Shown: positions 46,753 through 60,208 of the stretch, piece by piece | Layout of the letters: every line of letters begins with the position of its first letter | How positions within the stretch are numbered: position 1 is the stretch's first letter | NCBI RefSeq assembly: GCF_000209165.1 | Contig: NC_009045.1 | Location: 372,001-436,000, forward strand | Source: Scheffersomyces stipitis CBS 6054 | Lineage: Eukaryota; Ascomycota; Pichiomycetes; Serinales; Debaryomycetaceae | DNA: 64,000 bases | Direction: 5' to 3' | Translations under genes and position numbers: made by a program | Notes under the pieces: generated by a model | The model's database searches: none | What the model was told of the DNA's origin: nothing | What the model saw: the letters and a program-made list of their open reading frames with translations, nothing else

Positions 46753-49083
46753 CTATTTAAATTGCATGACATCGTTTTCGAAATTGAAGAAATCCTCCAT
46801 ACTGTCAAACAATGACACATTGTTTGGCTCAATTGCAAAAAGGCTCTCGTAGTTAATTGTAGCCTCTCTATCCTTTGTCGTAAGAATGTCGATGATCTTG
46901 ACGAACTTGCCTGCCAACTTGTTGTAAGGCTTCAATTTGTTAAATGAACGTTGAGAAATATCGATATATCGGGAGATGACATCGTCGGTTCTGTAGTAGA
47001 CCTCATCTGTTCTATCCAAGCCGATATCTTTAATTCCAAGTTTCAAAATAGGAACTAAAACAGCTTGGAACAAGAAGTACGTCAAGTACCAGGCAGTTAA
47101 GCGATCGATTTCAAATTTCTCCAAGAACTTGGCAACCATCTCAATAGTCTCTACTGAAGACTTGAAACATATGTTACGGCATCTCTTGATCAAGGCAATA
47201 AAGTTAGGATCCTCAAACCCTTCGTTGGACTCCCAGAGGATATATCTGAATATCAACATCTGCAAGTTCTTGATTCTACAATTTAATCTGAGTCTTGTCA
47301 ACGAAAACCACTTGGGGATAGGCTGTGCTGCATATTTGGTATTCTGCCATTGTTGGTACAAGTTCGGAGTGGAAATTTCGTCATTCTGGTTGAAATATAA
47401 GGGAAGCTTCCCCACAAAGTCTTCCAAGAGTTCGTTCATATCCAACAAACCGATCATCTTGGACAAGTCGTTCTTCAACTTGAGCACTGATGAGTTGTAG
47501 TTGTATATTCTTGTGGATATTTTAGTTAACTCTGACTCGTAAATCAAACCAGTGTAGATGGTAGGATACTTAACCTCAGCGTCTTCTATTCGTGACATGT
47601 TGCCGTAGTTAAGAATATCATCATCAATATTGAGAACCGGTTCCAAGTCAATAGTGTTCAAAGCAGGAATTGTCAACGGTCTACCAAAAGTTAACGTTGT
47701 TCCGACGTCAAAAAAATACATTCCCCACCAAAGACGTTTTCTATGCTCAATTTCCTTGTACAACTTTAAGTTTGTTCTAGGGCTATCACCATTAGTGTGG
47801 TCTATGAACTGGTCAAGTTTAACCTCCTTGTGTAATCCCAAGGCTGTTGCAACCCTAGCAGATAATCCTAGATAACTCCAGCCTGTATTGGGCTTGTTAT
47901 TCTTTTGGACATAGTTGCTCAACAAGACGTAACTGACGAACAACTGGCTGTCGCTGTATTCGAATACGTTGATAAGCTGAAGTAAGTTCTTTACTCGCTG
48001 ATAGTAGTATGTGTGGACACGCGAGCTCTCTCCACTGATACACCATATACCTATAGCAAGAATGGTGTTCAATAGGACATGGAAACTCAACTTCTTTTCG
48101 TTGTCTTCTATCTTGGCATAGTCATACTCGCTGGGGTTATCACCGCTGATCATGGCGTTAAACTGCTTCATGAACTTCGACTTGTCTACAAACGGGTACG
48201 CATTGTGGTAAATATCGAAATAGCTGGATACAGCGAGAGTCTGGAAGGCTGCATTGTCCAACAAGTCAGCGATTCTACCAGAGTTGATTCCTTTCCATAT
48301 TTCGTTTAGATGGACATCAAGCACCGTTGCTGCCTCTTCCTCTTCCTCATCATCGTTATAGCTAAAGTTGTTTAAATTGAGGACTACATCTTTTCCACCA
48401 GTCTTCTTGGATTTCAACAGAAGAAACTTAAGCAAACCATTGGTAGAATTAATCCCGAAATAACCATTGGATTTAGGTGAGTCGTAGTTGAGTCCTATGT
48501 CGTTCGACAAAACAGCCATTCCATCAGTATTAGGAGAGTATAACGGCTGGTCAATATTGCTGATGTTATTGTTGAGACTGTCTTCCCTTTCATCATACTG
48601 GTTCAAGTCTGACTTTTCCAAGTCTATCAAGTAATCTTCAGGCTGGTAATCGAGAGTCTGTTCCAGCGGAGTTTTCTGGACCTTTTCCCGACTGATTTTG
48701 TTAATATTCTTGAAGGTGATAGGTATGTTGCTCAAATCTTCAGTGGTCAAAGAGATTTGCTTATAGAACTGCGGGTTGTCGATAGTTTCTACTTCTTCCT
48801 TGATGTCTGAGTTGGATTCTGAAGCGCGGAGCAAGTCATTTATCTCTACATCTCCTGGAAGCAACCGGACAAGCAACTTCTCTAGTGCTTTCACACGGTC
48901 TTCCACTTTCAGCAAGTGAGTTCTTGTCAACGGTGATCTTATGGTTTTAAGGGAATATACACATTTCCAATTCTGTTCCTTGCACTTTTGGCACTGAGGA
49001 TACTCTTTGGAGCATTTCATTTTTCGGAGTCGACACAGATCGCACGCCTGGTGCGTATTTGGTGATCGTGTGGAGACACTCAT
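46753..49083 (-). CDS. Zn(II)2Cys6 transcription factor, Gal4/Lac9-like
   Basis: 776 residues. The binuclear zinc cluster has Cys14, 17, 24, 31, 34 and 41, the exact Gal4 spacing, in [18 protein letters not shown]. The following linker, [20 protein letters not shown], closely matches Gal4 and Lac9 (S. cerevisiae Gal4 reads RSPLTRAHL then VESRLERLE). A fungal-specific transcription factor domain fills about 280-620 ([41 protein letters not shown] and [16 protein letters not shown]). The last 30 residues are acidic and aromatic ([17 protein letters not shown]), like an activation domain. It is expected to bind CGG-N(x)-CCG sites. Candida albicans Gal4 is much shorter, so this may be the Lac9-type orthologue in the lineage. 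It diverges over 2.7 kb from MAE1. Whether it controls galactose genes is not shown. Confidence 0.85.
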   Translation of the reverse strand: MSVSTRSPNTHQACDLCRLRKMKCSKEYPQCQKCKEQNWKCVYSLKTIRSPLTRTHLLKVEDRVKALEKLLVRLLPGDVEINDLLRASESNSDIKEEVETIDNPQFYKQISLTTEDLSNIPITFKNINKISREKVQKTPLEQTLDYQPEDYLIDLEKSDLNQYDEREDSLNNNISNIDQPLYSPNTDGMAVLSNDIGLNYDSPKSNGYFGINSTNGLLKFLLLKSKKTGGKDVVLNLNNFSYNDDEEEEEAATVLDVHLNEIWKGINSGRIADLLDNAAFQTLAVSSYFDIYHNAYPFVDKSKFMKQFNAMISGDNPSEYDYAKIEDNEKKLSFHVLLNTILAIGIWCISGESSRVHTYYYQRVKNLLQLINVFEYSDSQLFVSYVLLSNYVQKNNKPNTGWSYLGLSARVATALGLHKEVKLDQFIDHTNGDSPRTNLKLYKEIEHRKRLWWGMYFFDVGTTLTFGRPLTIPALNTIDLEPVLNIDDDILNYGNMSRIEDAEVKYPTIYTGLIYESELTKISTRIYNYNSSVLKLKNDLSKMIGLLDMNELLEDFVGKLPLYFNQNDEISTPNLYQQWQNTKYAAQPIPKWFSLTRLRLNCRIKNLQMLIFRYILWESNEGFEDPNFIALIKRCRNICFKSSVETIEMVAKFLEKFEIDRLTAWYLTYFLFQAVLVPILKLGIKDIGLDRTDEVYYRTDDVISRYIDISQRSFNKLKPYNKLAGKFVKIIDILTTKDREATINYESLFAIEPNNVSLFDSMEDFFNFENDVMQFK

Positions 49084-51815
49084 TGTGTACTATGCGTTAT
49101 AGCAACGTCTCGTGGCTTGTTGAGAATTTGGAGCAGAAAAGAAGTTCAAAGTTTAAATGATTCTATATTGAATATTGAATTCTCCACAGAAGCGCATCTG
49201 AAGACGAAATTTTTATTTATGTGCGCACCGGAAAAATTTGGCTGGGTGCAAAAAGCGTTATGGTTGAGGTTATGAATACTGGTGAGAAATGGAACTGACG
49301 TAGTGCAAATACAAGCAGGCAGCAGTAGATATGTTTGGCATTCATAATTATGGTGCTAGATAGTTATGAAAATATGTCAAGCGTTGTACATGTTGCTGTA
49401 CTACAATTTGAAGACAAAAATTGAAATAAACTGAGTCTCTTTTTGATAGAATAGATACAAATAAAGATCTCTGCCTATTTCAAATAGTACGAAACAAAGC
49501 TTTCAAGGGGTGGGAGGAAGATTATAGTAACAGGGCCCTTTTGTGGTCGAAATGGAAGGCCGTTAAATATAGACATCTTACAAAATTACTGCTGTACAAA
49601 CCAAACGAAAATCGCAAACGACAAATGACGTATTCCCAAGCGACCCACAACATCTTCCGCTTTGTTTGGACCCAGTGCTACAATGTGCCACGCTCTGACG
49701 AATCTCTACTCATTCCGCAATTTGTAAGATCCGATAGTTCCACCCGATTCGTTTATCATGTCTTTAAAGCTACAACGTCTCTGGCTGCATATATCCTTCG
49801 TCTCTACTCTGACAGATCAAGAAAATCTGTCTGACAGGAACGGTCTTCTTTCCATTTTTGCAATCAAATTTCCAAACATTTTTCCAAGCCACTCCTATGC
49901 TTGACCGTTGGGGTCTGTTTCCAATAGATCTACTCTCTCTTCAACAAAATCTCAGTTAGAGGTCGTATCCAGCATCCCCATACGACGCTTAATCGAATTG
50001 CAACCATCACCCAATACTGTCGTTTGCCGAAGTCTGGATGCAGGTTCATAGTTTTTTTCCGAAACACGGAAGCGTCTCCTCCCAGCCAAATGCCTTATAG
50101 AGCTCCCGACTTCATCCGCCTGCAGCCGCTAGCTGCTCCACTATTGAGGGGACACCTTTGTTGGTCCAACAGAGAAGGCTGCGAAACGGTTTTGTTCAAT
50201 CTGAAAGTAGAGCCCCTCTCAACGGAGTCACGAAAGTTCTACTGTGGATGATTCAACTGTGGAGTAGGATAAGAGACTGTTACGCGGAATGACCAACGGC
50301 AACAGATGGATGTTTTTGACACTCTTCTTGAACCGGGCAGATGTTTCATTCTCAAATTTGCAACTCTAGTTGTTGTCTACAACTCCCACTATTGCCGCAA
50401 AATCAGACAAGCTGCTAAATTCCTAATTCAACACATTCCAATTAATCCGACTGTCTGTCCAACAACTGCGAGGGCCTGGTCTGGTAATGGAATTTGTCGG
50501 ATGCACCCCCACACTAGATAATGCTTTGGCTATTGGAACGTCTAGTGTCTGCTTATACTGCGAAGATTTTTCTCAGCAATTTTTTGGATACTGTCAAAAA
50601 TAAATCCTGCCCCTCTTTTGTTGGAGGATATCGGGTCTAGAGCTCAGACACGCATTCCGCCCTCGTAACTTTGCAAGTCGCATAGAACACTTCTCGAATC
50701 TAAAACTTCCGACCGCCCAAAAATCCTCTCCCCAAAAAGAAGTAATCAGCAACGACAGACAAAGATAACCATACAGTAAAACCGACTCATCAGCAACACC
50801 AACTCTGGCAAGAAGAAAGGATGAGCTCACTCCAACATTTCGTCTTTAGACTGCGAGAATGCAGACATCGTCGGGCCCAGTCTGGAAGCCTGTTTTCAGA
50901 CATTTTCTTTGGCCACAAAATCAGTTAGCGGTATCGGCAACGACAAAAAAGAACGCAGAAAAAGATCCATACCGCAATAATCAACTACCATACGCAGTTT
51001 TCTTGACTAGCTTCTCCATTTTTACAGCTAGAAATCTACAGAAAAGACAAGCTTACAATTGGAGACGGCCGCGATCTATATATAAGCCCAGACTGTAACG
51101 AATCAGATCGTGTCCCCTACCAATCGTAAAAGTATCAATACTCGTACAGAATTTCTGCTACCTGGTCTAGTCTCGCTGGGTGGAGTTTTTAGAACGATCC
51201 GAGATCAGCCGTGCAGTGCCCCTAGTTCCACATACGAGGGCATCGGCAGAGTTTTCCGATCTACTTCCGGATGCGGTACTGGAAAAGCTGAAACCTTTTG
51301 TTGCCCGAAAAATGCTGTACGTGATTTCTTCCCGCCTTTTCTGCGCTGCCTCGAAGGCCCGGATATCGTCCCCTCTCCTCCCCGGATCTCAAACTGCAGC
51401 ACGATAATGACAGATGCCCTCTTCTAAATTATTGTCCGGCGGAGTCGGTGAAGTATACAGACAGAAACTGGGAAAGTATACTATATAAGGAGGCCATTCC
51501 CCTCCAGACTCATCTACGAAATTCTGGTTTTACACACTTTTTTTCACGTCGCCAGGTCGTTTTCGTTTCTGTTAGAGTTTGTTGTATATCACTTACACCT
51601 TGTCTTCCATAGGAATCATCTGATCCACTGCTATTTATTTTTGTCACGATTGCCAAATTGGTCAAATTTTGAAAGGTTGAGAAATTGTCCAATTCCACGA
51701 TTTCATCCCTTTAGCCTCAAGTGAAAGTTATTTCAAAATCGCGATAATCAGCTATCTGATCAGAATCGCGTTCAACTTTTGATAACACATCATTTCTTCA
51801 ATTTTCACATCTCCA
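49084..51815. other. 2.7 kb divergent intergenic region, Gal4-like factor / MAE1
   Basis: Long for this gene-dense window. No conserved coding frame is seen: the open frames at 49541-49834, 50024-50521 and 51110-51427 do not resemble proteins. One GGCTGCGAAA copy lies at 50177-50186. Two TATA-like elements lie near 51074 (TATATATAAG) and 51482. Base composition is less AT-rich than other intergenic stretches. It could hold an extended promoter or non-coding RNA. Confidence 0.5.
51482..51489 (+). promoter_or_regulatory. putative TATA box of MAE1
   Basis: TATATAAG 327 bp upstream of the MAE1 ATG. The distance is long for a yeast TATA-to-ATG interval, implying a 5' leader of 200 bases or more if it is used. 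Confidence 0.4.
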
Positions 51816-53732
51816 ATGTTGAAGACTATATCCAAACTGGCCCCTCGTGGGTATTTGCGCATTCTGGTAAGATACAATTCTGCCACAGCTACGAATGCTT
51901 CCACGAACAAGCCAAATGCCTCTATTCATACCCACACAATCAAGACGCCTGTGGGCATCAAAGCTGCCATTGCCTCGTTGAAGCCTAAAACGACAAGATT
52001 GTCTATTGAAGGACCCATTGAGTGTGATTTGGAAGGCTTTCAATTGCTCAATTCGCCCATTTTCAACAAGGGTTCTGCCTTCACAAATGAAGAAAGACAA
52101 GCTTTTAAGTTGGACGGGCTTCTTCCATCGCAAATCAACACTTTGGACGAACAGGTGGAAAGGGCCTATGCCCAGTTTTCGTATTTGAAAACTCCCTTGG
52201 CCAAGAACGATTTCTGTACATCCATGAGAATCCAGAACAAGGTATTATACTACGAATTGGTGAGAAGACACATCCGTGAAATGTTGCCCATCATCTATAC
52301 TCCTACAGAAGGAGATGCCATCGCTGCTTACTCAAATAGATTCAGAAAGCCAGAGGGATGTTTCTTGGATATCACCGATGCAGACTCTATAGATGAGAGA
52401 TTGTCAGTTTACGGTGAAGACAAGGATATTGATTACATTGTGGTATCTGATGGAGAAGGTATTTTGGGTATTGGTGATCAGGGTGTAGGAGGAATCAGAA
52501 TTGCCATTGCCAAGTTGGGCTTAATGACTCTCTGTGGAGGTATTCATCCCGGAAGAGTGTTACCGGTCGTTTTTGATGTAGGAACAAACAACGAAAAGTT
52601 GCTCAATGACGAATTGTACATGGGAAACAAGTTTCCTAGAGTCAGAGGTGAAGAATACTGGGATTTCGTAGATAAGTTCATTCAAGCTGTCAAAAAGAGA
52701 TTTCCTAGCGCAGTCTTGCATTACGAAGATTTCGGTGTTTCTACTGGTAGAGACATGTTGTACAAATACAGAGAAACATTGCCTTCATTCAACGACGATA
52801 TCCAGGGCACTGGTGCTGTGGTGATGGCTTCTATCACTGCTGGTTTACAATTTACCAACAAGAAGTTGTTGGACACAAAGGTCGTAATCTACGGAGCAGG
52901 TTCTGCCGGTTTAGGAATTGCTGACCAGATTGTCAACCACATGGTTTCCCACGGTGCTACTCCAGAATATGCTAGATCTCGTATCCACTGTATGGATCGT
53001 CGTGGTTTGATCTTGGAATCATACGAGGGATCAACTCCTACTCAGCAGTTGTATGCGGACAAGGATGCTGATTGGGAAGGTGTAGATACCAAAAGCTTGG
53101 TGGAAGTCATTGACAAGGTACAACCCACCGTTTTGGTTGGATGCTCTACTCAAGCTGGCGCCTTCACTGAAGAAGTCATCAAGACGATGTACAAGCACAA
53201 TCCCCAGCCAATGGTTTTCCCATTGTCGAATCCTACCAGATTGCACGAAGCTTTCCCTGTAGACATCATGAAGTGGACTGAAAACAATGCATTAATTGCC
53301 ACCGGATCGCCATTCCAACCTGTGGATGGCTACTACATCTCTGAAAACAACAACTGTTTCACATTCCCTGGAATTGGTTTGGGCGCTGTTTTGTCCAGAT
53401 GTACCACCATTTCTGACAAGATGGTTTCTGCTGCTGTCGACCAATTGGCCTCGTTGTCGCCAAAGATGGAAAACCCAAAGAACGGGTTGTTGCCCAAATT
53501 GGAAGAAATCGATGAAGTCAGTGCCCAAGTGGCCACGGCTGTTATCTTGCAATCGTTAAAGGAAGGTACTGCCAGAGTCGAAAGCGAAAAGAAGCCCGAT
53601 GGAGGCTTTGTTGAAGTTCCTAGAGAGTTCAACAAGTGTCTTAAGTGGGTGCAATCGCAAATGTGGAAGCCTATCTACAGACCACTTGTCAAGGTGGAAC
53701 ATGTTCCAGAAATCCATACCTACCAAGTGTAG
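51816..53732 (+). CDS. MAE1: mitochondrial NAD(P)-malic enzyme
   Basis: 638-residue enzyme that decarboxylates malate to pyruvate with NAD(P)+ reduction in the mitochondrial matrix. The N-terminal 30 residues (LKTISKLAPRGYLRILVRYN) are basic and acid-free, a presequence. Malic enzyme motifs are IIYTPTEGDA with the catalytic Tyr at about 161, SDGEGILGIGDQGVGGIRI (211-229), AKLGLMTLCGGIHPGR with the catalytic Lys near 233, the metal-binding HYEDFG (302-307) and FNDDIQGTGAVV (325-336). The second Rossmann motif is VIYGAGSAGLGIADQI. Length fits S. cerevisiae Mae1 (669 aa). The single ATG gives the leader, so a mitochondrial form is expected. It is divergent from the Gal4-like factor and followed by ADK1. 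Confidence 0.95.
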   Translation: MLKTISKLAPRGYLRILVRYNSATATNASTNKPNASIHTHTIKTPVGIKAAIASLKPKTTRLSIEGPIECDLEGFQLLNSPIFNKGSAFTNEERQAFKLDGLLPSQINTLDEQVERAYAQFSYLKTPLAKNDFCTSMRIQNKVLYYELVRRHIREMLPIIYTPTEGDAIAAYSNRFRKPEGCFLDITDADSIDERLSVYGEDKDIDYIVVSDGEGILGIGDQGVGGIRIAIAKLGLMTLCGGIHPGRVLPVVFDVGTNNEKLLNDELYMGNKFPRVRGEEYWDFVDKFIQAVKKRFPSAVLHYEDFGVSTGRDMLYKYRETLPSFNDDIQGTGAVVMASITAGLQFTNKKLLDTKVVIYGAGSAGLGIADQIVNHMVSHGATPEYARSRIHCMDRRGLILESYEGSTPTQQLYADKDADWEGVDTKSLVEVIDKVQPTVLVGCSTQAGAFTEEVIKTMYKHNPQPMVFPLSNPTRLHEAFPVDIMKWTENNALIATGSPFQPVDGYYISENNNCFTFPGIGLGAVLSRCTTISDKMVSAAVDQLASLSPKMENPKNGLLPKLEEIDEVSAQVATAVILQSLKEGTARVESEKKPDGGFVEVPREFNKCLKWVQSQMWKPIYRPLVKVEHVPEIHTYQV

Positions 53733-55626
<1,894 letters not shown>

Positions 55627-55879
55627 TTCTTGTATAAAGATAATAAAAGGTATTTATGAAAACATACACGTAGATGTAGTCGCGTAGAATGGTAGGCTCA
55701 GTCTACTGTAACAATACTTCTGTAAAAATCTAGTGCCTTACAATATATGTACATTGAACTATACAGAAAGCAACTTATCGTAACTATTTACTTGGCAGAC
55801 ACCATACACTGCAGCAGCTATCATACCCTAGGACAACCTCTACATTTGCTTGTCATAAGCGTTCATTATCTATAAACTA

Positions 55880-57661
55880 TTACACCTTCTGCTTTTTCAA
55901 CCCATTCACCTCATCTTCAGCTCCTCTCTTCTTGCTAGACTCTACAGCACAGCTAGCATGCATTATCTTCCTACTGTTCTTACCTTCACCTGGTGCACGC
56001 ACACAGTTAAACCAGCACCATTCACCCAACTCATCATTGTAGGTGGCCTTGACAGATTCACGGCAGATGATACACCTGTTGTTCATATTGCTGTCATTCG
56101 CTGGAACGGCTACAAACGCTACCTTGTTTGTTTTGGCCACAATTCCAGCATCCTTAGTTTCTCCTGTTTCTGACGTCAGGAACTCCAACAAAGCGTCGTC
56201 CTTGAAGTTAACCCAGTCGTAGTCGTCCAAGTACCAGTTTCTGGATTGTACATTAGACGTCGATGAGGACAACTTCTTGTTGATTCTGAAATGCCAGTCC
56301 AAATGCAAACGCTTCTTGGTTGCCCCATCTGTATCGGTGCTGAATCGTTTCCCACAAAGGGCACATTTCGATGATTTGGCGTCGTACAAGAAGTTGAGGT
56401 CACTAATTCTAGGTTTGTTGTTGTTCAAGAAGCCCTGTAGATCGCTGGCTATTTGTTTTGACACCACTTGCAATTCGCCAAACTTTATCTTTTCGTACTC
56501 TGAACGATGGATACTACTATGTAAATTAGCTGTCAAGATGTCTTGCAAAGCACTATTGGACAAGTCACCCTTAGGAATCTGGTATTTGATCTTTGGCAAT
56601 ACTATACTATAATCCGGCTTGGAACCTGGAATGGGGTCTTGGTCTACTTTTACCAAACCATACAAGAGCAAAGCCTGAAAGAGGGTGTCCGCTTCGTTCT
56701 TCACTGGTTCAACTCTGGAAGCACCAGGTGTAGCAGCAGGCGTTGTAGCAGGCGTAGGCATAGGCGTGTTGATATTACTATTATGGTTATTGCTGATATT
56801 GTTATGGTTATTGGTATTGTTAATGTTAGCATTGCTGATGTTGGAATTGTTAGCATTAGCATTATTCCTACTAATATTAATATGGTTGTTGTTGTTATTT
56901 TGAATATGACTTTGATTTTGAATTTCATGACTCAACTCCTGTTCCTTGATCGTGTTTAGTTGTGCCTGAACAGCTTTCAATTCTGCCGGTTTCATTTGCT
57001 GGCTTAAAAGCAATTTTTTCAATTCCTGTAAAGCATTGAAGCGATCGCTGAGTTTGGCATCAGGATGACTCTGGAGCCGAGACTGGAACACGGCTATCAA
57101 CGAGTTAGTATCCTCGATCAATGTCATATTTGAAAGATCGGGTGAATTGCCTCTTCTGGCACCTGAGCTATTGGTGGTGCTTGAGACAGCATTGCCAGAA
57201 CGGGAACCATTGCCGTTCTTCTTGGGATAGCCAGCCTTATCCAAAAACGTCTTGATCTTGTCTAGTTGCTCCCGGGGAAATAATGGAAAATTGCCCCTAA
57301 CTTTCGTCACTTTCCAACTCTCAAACAATTTGGACGATAAGGTATTACGAATAGTTTCGTTTCCAAGCTGGAACACGTGAGAAAATAACTTGAATATGTC
57401 GTCACCTACCAAAATGTTGTATGGATTTCCGGCAGTCTTACATATCGAATCCAAAAGATACAAAGCATACAACTTCTGGTCTGGAATGGCTTTGTAGATA
57501 CGATTGGTAATGATGTTCAAAATACCATCGGCATTTGCAGGATTTTCCTGAGCAATCGTAGTCAAGTTATCGATGATTGGACGGGAGTTGAACGTCAACT
57601 CCGAAACGCTCTGCGCATAGTCTTCCAACAAAGTGGACGCGTTGTCTGAGCCTAAGTCCAT
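55880..57661 (-). CDS. PCF11: Pcf11, CTD-interacting subunit of cleavage/polyadenylation factor IA
   Basis: 593 residues from the ATG at 57661; the frame also has a TTG start four codons upstream, which is not used. The N-terminal CID (about 4-138: YAQSVSELTFNSRPIIDNL, YALYLLDSICKTAGNPYNIL and FESWKVTKVRGNFPLF) binds Ser2-phosphorylated RNA polymerase II CTD. A Gln/Asn-rich linker (about 250-310), encoded by ATT/GTT-rich DNA, separates it from the C-terminal half. Two zinc fingers frame the Clp1-binding region: CALCGKRFSTD...HLDWHF and CIICRESVKATYND...CWFNC. The protein couples 3'-end processing with transcription termination. A CACGTG E-box lies about 93 bp upstream. Confidence 0.93.
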   Translation of the reverse strand: MDLGSDNASTLLEDYAQSVSELTFNSRPIIDNLTTIAQENPANADGILNIITNRIYKAIPDQKLYALYLLDSICKTAGNPYNILVGDDIFKLFSHVFQLGNETIRNTLSSKLFESWKVTKVRGNFPLFPREQLDKIKTFLDKAGYPKKNGNGSRSGNAVSSTTNSSGARRGNSPDLSNMTLIEDTNSLIAVFQSRLQSHPDAKLSDRFNALQELKKLLLSQQMKPAELKAVQAQLNTIKEQELSHEIQNQSHIQNNNNNHINISRNNANANNSNISNANINNTNNHNNISNNHNSNINTPMPTPATTPAATPGASRVEPVKNEADTLFQALLLYGLVKVDQDPIPGSKPDYSIVLPKIKYQIPKGDLSNSALQDILTANLHSSIHRSEYEKIKFGELQVVSKQIASDLQGFLNNNKPRISDLNFLYDAKSSKCALCGKRFSTDTDGATKKRLHLDWHFRINKKLSSSTSNVQSRNWYLDDYDWVNFKDDALLEFLTSETGETKDAGIVAKTNKVAFVAVPANDSNMNNRCIICRESVKATYNDELGEWCWFNCVRAPGEGKNSRKIMHASCAVESSKKRGAEDEVNGLKKQKV

Positions 57662-58268
57662 TGTTGATGTCAAAGAAGAAGTAGGGCAATAATGGAGATG
57701 ATGATAGCGAAATATTTGAACTTTTAGTATTCATTAAATCACATGAACCAGTACACGTGACCGAAATATCACCAGTAAGCCAGCATCTTCTAGAAGACAC
57801 TTATATGAATCAGTATGTAATATTTCATACAATTGTGGACATATCATACCCAACGATCGAAACCGCTTAATCTACTGGAATATGAAGATTCTCAGAAGGT
57901 AGTAGGCTTATGTTTTGAAAATTCATTGAACTACGAGCAAAACGGAGCATGTATAGCTAAAAGGAGATAAAGTAAAGCATATCTTAAGATCAAAATATCG
58001 GCTATAGTGCTAAGCTGCTTTCTCACCGGTATTCAAACCAAACATCGGAAAAGATCAAATGGGTGCAATTTGAAAGAGATTTCGGAATATTCCAAAAAAA
58101 GGTTGCAATTGGAACTGTCAAAAATTATTGCGCATTTGGGGTTCCAATCTCATACATAAAAGATTGCGCTTTCAATTTCAGTATTAGCGAATGCAATTGT
58201 TCCCACATCATCCGTAGATTCAAGGGGTTGAAATGAGCATAGAACCTAATTAGGTGACATCTACCTAA
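57662..58268. other. PCF11 upstream region
   Basis: 607 bp containing the E-box CACGTG at 57754-57759 and two ATTGCGC sites near 58134 and 58163. No gene is seen. Confidence 0.5.
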
Positions 58269-58271
58269 TCA

Positions 58272-59404
58272 CCATTGATGCCTAATCAAATCATGAAAAG
58301 ACGCTATGACCAGGCAAAAATGGGACAAGATATGGCTAGCAAATGCTATGGGTTACGTTATCGTAGCCTGTTTGACAGGATACCTACAACAGTATTTGGG
58401 GAGAAAATCATACATAATTGGGATGTTTTCTTCTATAGTGATGTTCACGTTTGCTCTGACTGGACTGAAGTACTCCATAATTAGTTAGTGGATTCTTTTT
58501 TCAGGGCATAGGTATTGGAATCTGTTTCTCTCAGTTCAATGTTTTCATGAGTCGTTTACAAAACAGCCCCCTTGCTATCGGTCTCTTCCATGGGAGCTGG
58601 GGGTTGGGTGCCTCGACGTCTCCTCTTATTGCTACTGGTTTAGTGGAAGCTGGAATTAAATGGAATATGTTCTATCTTATACTTCTTGGGTTTCTGATCT
58701 TCAATATTGCCAACTGTTATTTGGCTTTCGTTCACTGGGAAAGTTCTTTGACACCCTGGGATCCCAAAGTTAAGAAGACCGATGAAATAGAAGAAAACCT
58801 TTCAAAATTAGACGGGTTGATGGCGGAAGCTGTAAGAACCAAAATGACCTGTTGGGCATCTTTGTTTGTGTTTTGTTATCAAGGTGCTGAAGTTTCGTTT
58901 GGAGGCTGGTTAACTACCTATCTACGTGATTATAGAATGTTTACATCCACTTCCATTTCATACGTTGCTACATGTTATTGGTTTGGAATCACATTAAGTA
59001 GATTGGTAGTTACTACTTTTATTCACAGAAAGATAGGAATTCCCAGAGCAAATTTTTTATTGGCTACTCTTGCTATCGTTTTTGTTCTCTTGACTTGGTT
59101 AATTGATAATTTGATCTCTGAGATTGTTACCATATTTATCAGTGGGATATGTATTGGGCCTATCTATCCATTAATGATTAGTCATGTTATTCAGGGAAAT
59201 TTATTGCCTGATAGAATACAGATAATTTCAATGACAATTTCATCAGCCTTTGGATATTCTGGTGGTGCAGTTTTTCCATTTCTTATTGGGTTGATTTCTC
59301 AATTCACTAAACCATTTGTTGTACTTCCGCTGTTCATTTTTTTGTTTTGCCTAATGCTAGTTTTTTTGGATGATGATAAATGGGTTCCCACTCAATTCGT
59401 TTAA
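58272..59404 (+). pseudogene. frameshifted MFS transporter (fucose-permease-like FHS/Bsc6 type)
   Basis: Three consecutive reading frames make one protein-like sequence. Frame from about 58275: MKRRYDQAKMGQ. Next frame from about 58330: IWLANAMGYVIVACLTGYLQ to TGLKYSI (stop at 58486). Third frame from about 58483: GFFFQGIGIGICFSQFNVF running to the stop at 59404. Each junction looks like one extra base (near 58329 and 58480). The long third frame (58547 onward, 285 codons with eight hydrophobic segments) contains FHGSWGLGASTSPLIATGL, the G-x-x-x-SP-x-IAT pattern of FHS-type transporters, and ends KWVPTQFV. The 5' end (TM1) is missing and a stop lies at 58266. An intact paralogue probably exists elsewhere. 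A 21-nt intron at the second junction is too short to be real. Confidence 0.8.
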
Positions 59405-60208
59405 GAGAAAAATACTGAGTGAATAGTTTCATCCCTCATGTTTTTCAGATTTAGATACCAATATAAGTTAGGGCCAAAGAGCAGAACGACTGTTAAGCAA
59501 AGGGAACCTTCCTTTTTCAGACTATGAGGTTTCTCTCGTGAAATAAGACTAAAATTACAAATCATTTCATTAACTGGTGTGGGTTTATCTCTATCATTAT
59601 GTCAATGCAATAGACTCCAGGATATAAATTGCTTTCTTCATTTACTGGTGAAGAAAGAATCCAAAAAACATGGCGAAGTACATAGAACATATTTAGATTT
59701 ATTGGTCCTAGAATCGGGTTCAAATCCATTAAAATCACAATTTGACTTTTTTATTCAAGTGCAAGAGATGTTTTGATCTTCTATCCTGGAATATGGGCAA
59801 AGTGTGTTTGATATAGTACTCGTTGAAGGATATTCAACCTACTCCCAAAACCTCTTTGTAAGATACATTCTTATTTCTTTCCTGCTTTTTTCAAGCCTCC
59901 TGATCTATAATTTCTTATCTCTAAAGCTATACCATAAGTACACCAAATACTCTTCTACAATCATCAGTCCACTCAGTATACTCCACTTTTCCTCCTCCAC
60001 ACAAGGGTACATACAGTCTCCACAATCTTTTATCAATTGTTTTGCACCCAATGCCACCTAATTTACCTTATCACGTGCCATTTCAATGACTAATTTGGCA
60101 ACTCACTATTAAGCGCGGTGCGCACAAAAATTTTCACTTTTGTACTGTGAAAAATTTCTGACCTTTTCAGTGGTTCAGATTTTTCTTTCTCCCTTCACTA
60201 ACCATTCA
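59405..60208. other. intergenic region, MFS pseudogene / GGC1
   Basis: 804 bp. TCACGTGC (60071-60078) lies about 135 bp upstream of GGC1 and GTGCGCAC at 60119-60126. The frames at 59579-59776 and 59804-60061 are not supported as genes. Confidence 0.5.

Noticed and set aside
51110..51427. 105-codon frame in the MAE1 upstream region
   Set aside because: Overlaps other open frames of equal length and shows no homology pattern; probably due to the higher GC content there.
57662..57673. Upstream TTG start of PCF11
   Set aside because: An in-frame ATG four codons downstream is the normal start; TTG starts are rare in yeast.
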